6,940 nt of DNA, taken from positions 1-6,940 of the forward strand of contig CATLVA010000076.1 of NCBI GenBank assembly GCA_950060715.1, in the 5' to 3' direction. Origin of the DNA: an uncultured Oligoflexia bacterium. Its GTDB lineage: Bacteria; Bdellovibrionota; Bacteriovoracia; Bacteriovoracales; Bacteriovoracaceae. Under the pieces are notes generated by a model. It made no database searches, had not been told where the DNA came from, and saw only the letters and a list, made by a program, of their open reading frames with translations. Below are positions 6,331 to 6,940 of the stretch, piece after piece (the stretch's first letter is position 1; the number at the start of each line of letters is the position of its first letter). Made by a program: the position numbers and the translations under genes.

Positions 6331-6875
6331 ATTTTCATATATCTCTGCTTTCAGCTTATGCGAAAGAGCCTAAAATATTCGAGCATTTCAAACGTTGCAA
6401 TGAGCCCTCTCTCATAGTCACGAATGCCCAAGGGCATAATCTTACCAAGTCAGTGGAAACCGATTTTTACTGTGAGATGAACTCGCCACTACCAAGTCTT
6501 GGGGCGATGGATGATTTCATTGAAGAGTATAGTGAGCATACTATTGCTCAAAAAACTCGTTTATCATTATTGAGTGAAGCCAATAAAAGAATCAAGCTAA
6601 CTGCCAAGGCAAATCTTTCTAAACTTAAACTGCAAAAAAAATGTTTTGATGAACCAAATCTTTCTGGCTGCCAAGAACTTATAACCTCTATCAAACAAGG
6701 GATAAGTAGTAATTGGCATAATATGAACTTGGGTTTAGTTCTGGGGTTTCAGGAAAATACGGCAATTAGGTATCAATTTGGTGCGGACAAGCCCGACTTG
6801 TTGCAGTTCCCTAAAACTAAGCATCCCTTTGGGGGGAGAGTTGCAATCGATAATTCTATCCGCAAGAAGATATGA
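6303..6875 (+). CDS. Exported hypothetical protein, 190 aa, starting inside a terminator
   Basis: The frame opens with GTG at 6303. The first 20 residues make a plausible signal peptide (MRLGPFIIFYFHISLLSAYA|KE), and no later ATG could supply one. There is no Shine-Dalgarno before the GTG, and the start lies in the loop/right arm of the preceding terminator. Expression therefore needs read-through, a very close internal promoter, or a different upstream start that has been lost. The mature part has four cysteines (C32 and others in FYCEM, KKCFDE and SGCQE), a helical Lys-rich centre (SEANKRIKLTAKANLSKLKLQKK) and an aromatic/Gly-rich end. The frame stops at TGA 6873-6875. Family not recognised. 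A decaying gene is possible, but 190 codons without a stop argue for a real or recently real gene. Confidence 0.5.
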   Translation: MRLGPFIIFYFHISLLSAYAKEPKIFEHFKRCNEPSLIVTNAQGHNLTKSVETDFYCEMNSPLPSLGAMDDFIEEYSEHTIAQKTRLSLLSEANKRIKLTAKANLSKLKLQKKCFDEPNLSGCQELITSIKQGISSNWHNMNLGLVLGFQENTAIRYQFGADKPDLLQFPKTKHPFGGRVAIDNSIRKKI

Positions 6876-6940
6876 ATGACCGCCCCATTTATGCCTGGGA
6901 CTGGTTACCCTAAATGGTTCAGTCCGATAAGGACTTAGAA

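Noticed and set aside
6921..6935. AGTCC-GATAA-GGACT small hairpin near the window end
   Set aside because: Only a five-base-pair stem, no T-tail visible, and the window ends; cannot be distinguished from chance.

Overview
The window is compact, AT-rich bacterial DNA with short gaps, small operons and frequent TTG or GTG starts. It has no phage, insertion-sequence, CRISPR, rRNA or tRNA signature. The small Sec-exported proteins and the N-twitch radical SAM protein would fit the Bdellovibrionota/Bacteriovoracales or a similar Gram-negative group. That placement is inference from gene style, not from a phylogenetic marker.

Left part (1-2713, + strand): the 3' end of a class I methyltransferase resembling TrmK, the tRNA(adenine-22-N1) methyltransferase. 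It is followed by an apparent operon. The first gene encodes a 584-aa protein that reads as two pseudo-receiver domains, each followed by a PilZ-like segment, with an Ala/Glu-rich tail. Next come a 55-aa single-span membrane protein and a 77-aa unknown protein that starts inside the previous stop codon (ATGA).

Middle (2724-3617, + strand): a putative promoter drives two small exported proteins of unknown function (116 and 159 aa). The second ends in a 4-base tail-to-tail overlap with the minus-strand gene.

Minus strand (3614-5545): the most distinctive gene is a 643-aa fusion. It has an N-terminal twitch-type cysteine domain, a radical SAM core (CxxxCxxC, GGEP) and a C-terminal family-2 glycosyltransferase-like domain whose DxD metal motif is degenerate. 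It starts at TTG or GTG, very close to a -10-like element.

Right part (5589-6940, + strand): divergent from the fusion gene is a two-gene operon of small exported Cys-containing proteins (118 and 84 aa), closed by a strong intrinsic terminator. A 190-aa ORF with an apparent signal peptide begins at a GTG inside that terminator, so its signal-peptide codons are also the terminator's right arm and T-rich tail. The last 65 bases hold no supported gene.

How the genes work together is mostly unknown. The fusion gene lies between two groups of small exported proteins, but nothing in the sequence proves that they are its substrates.
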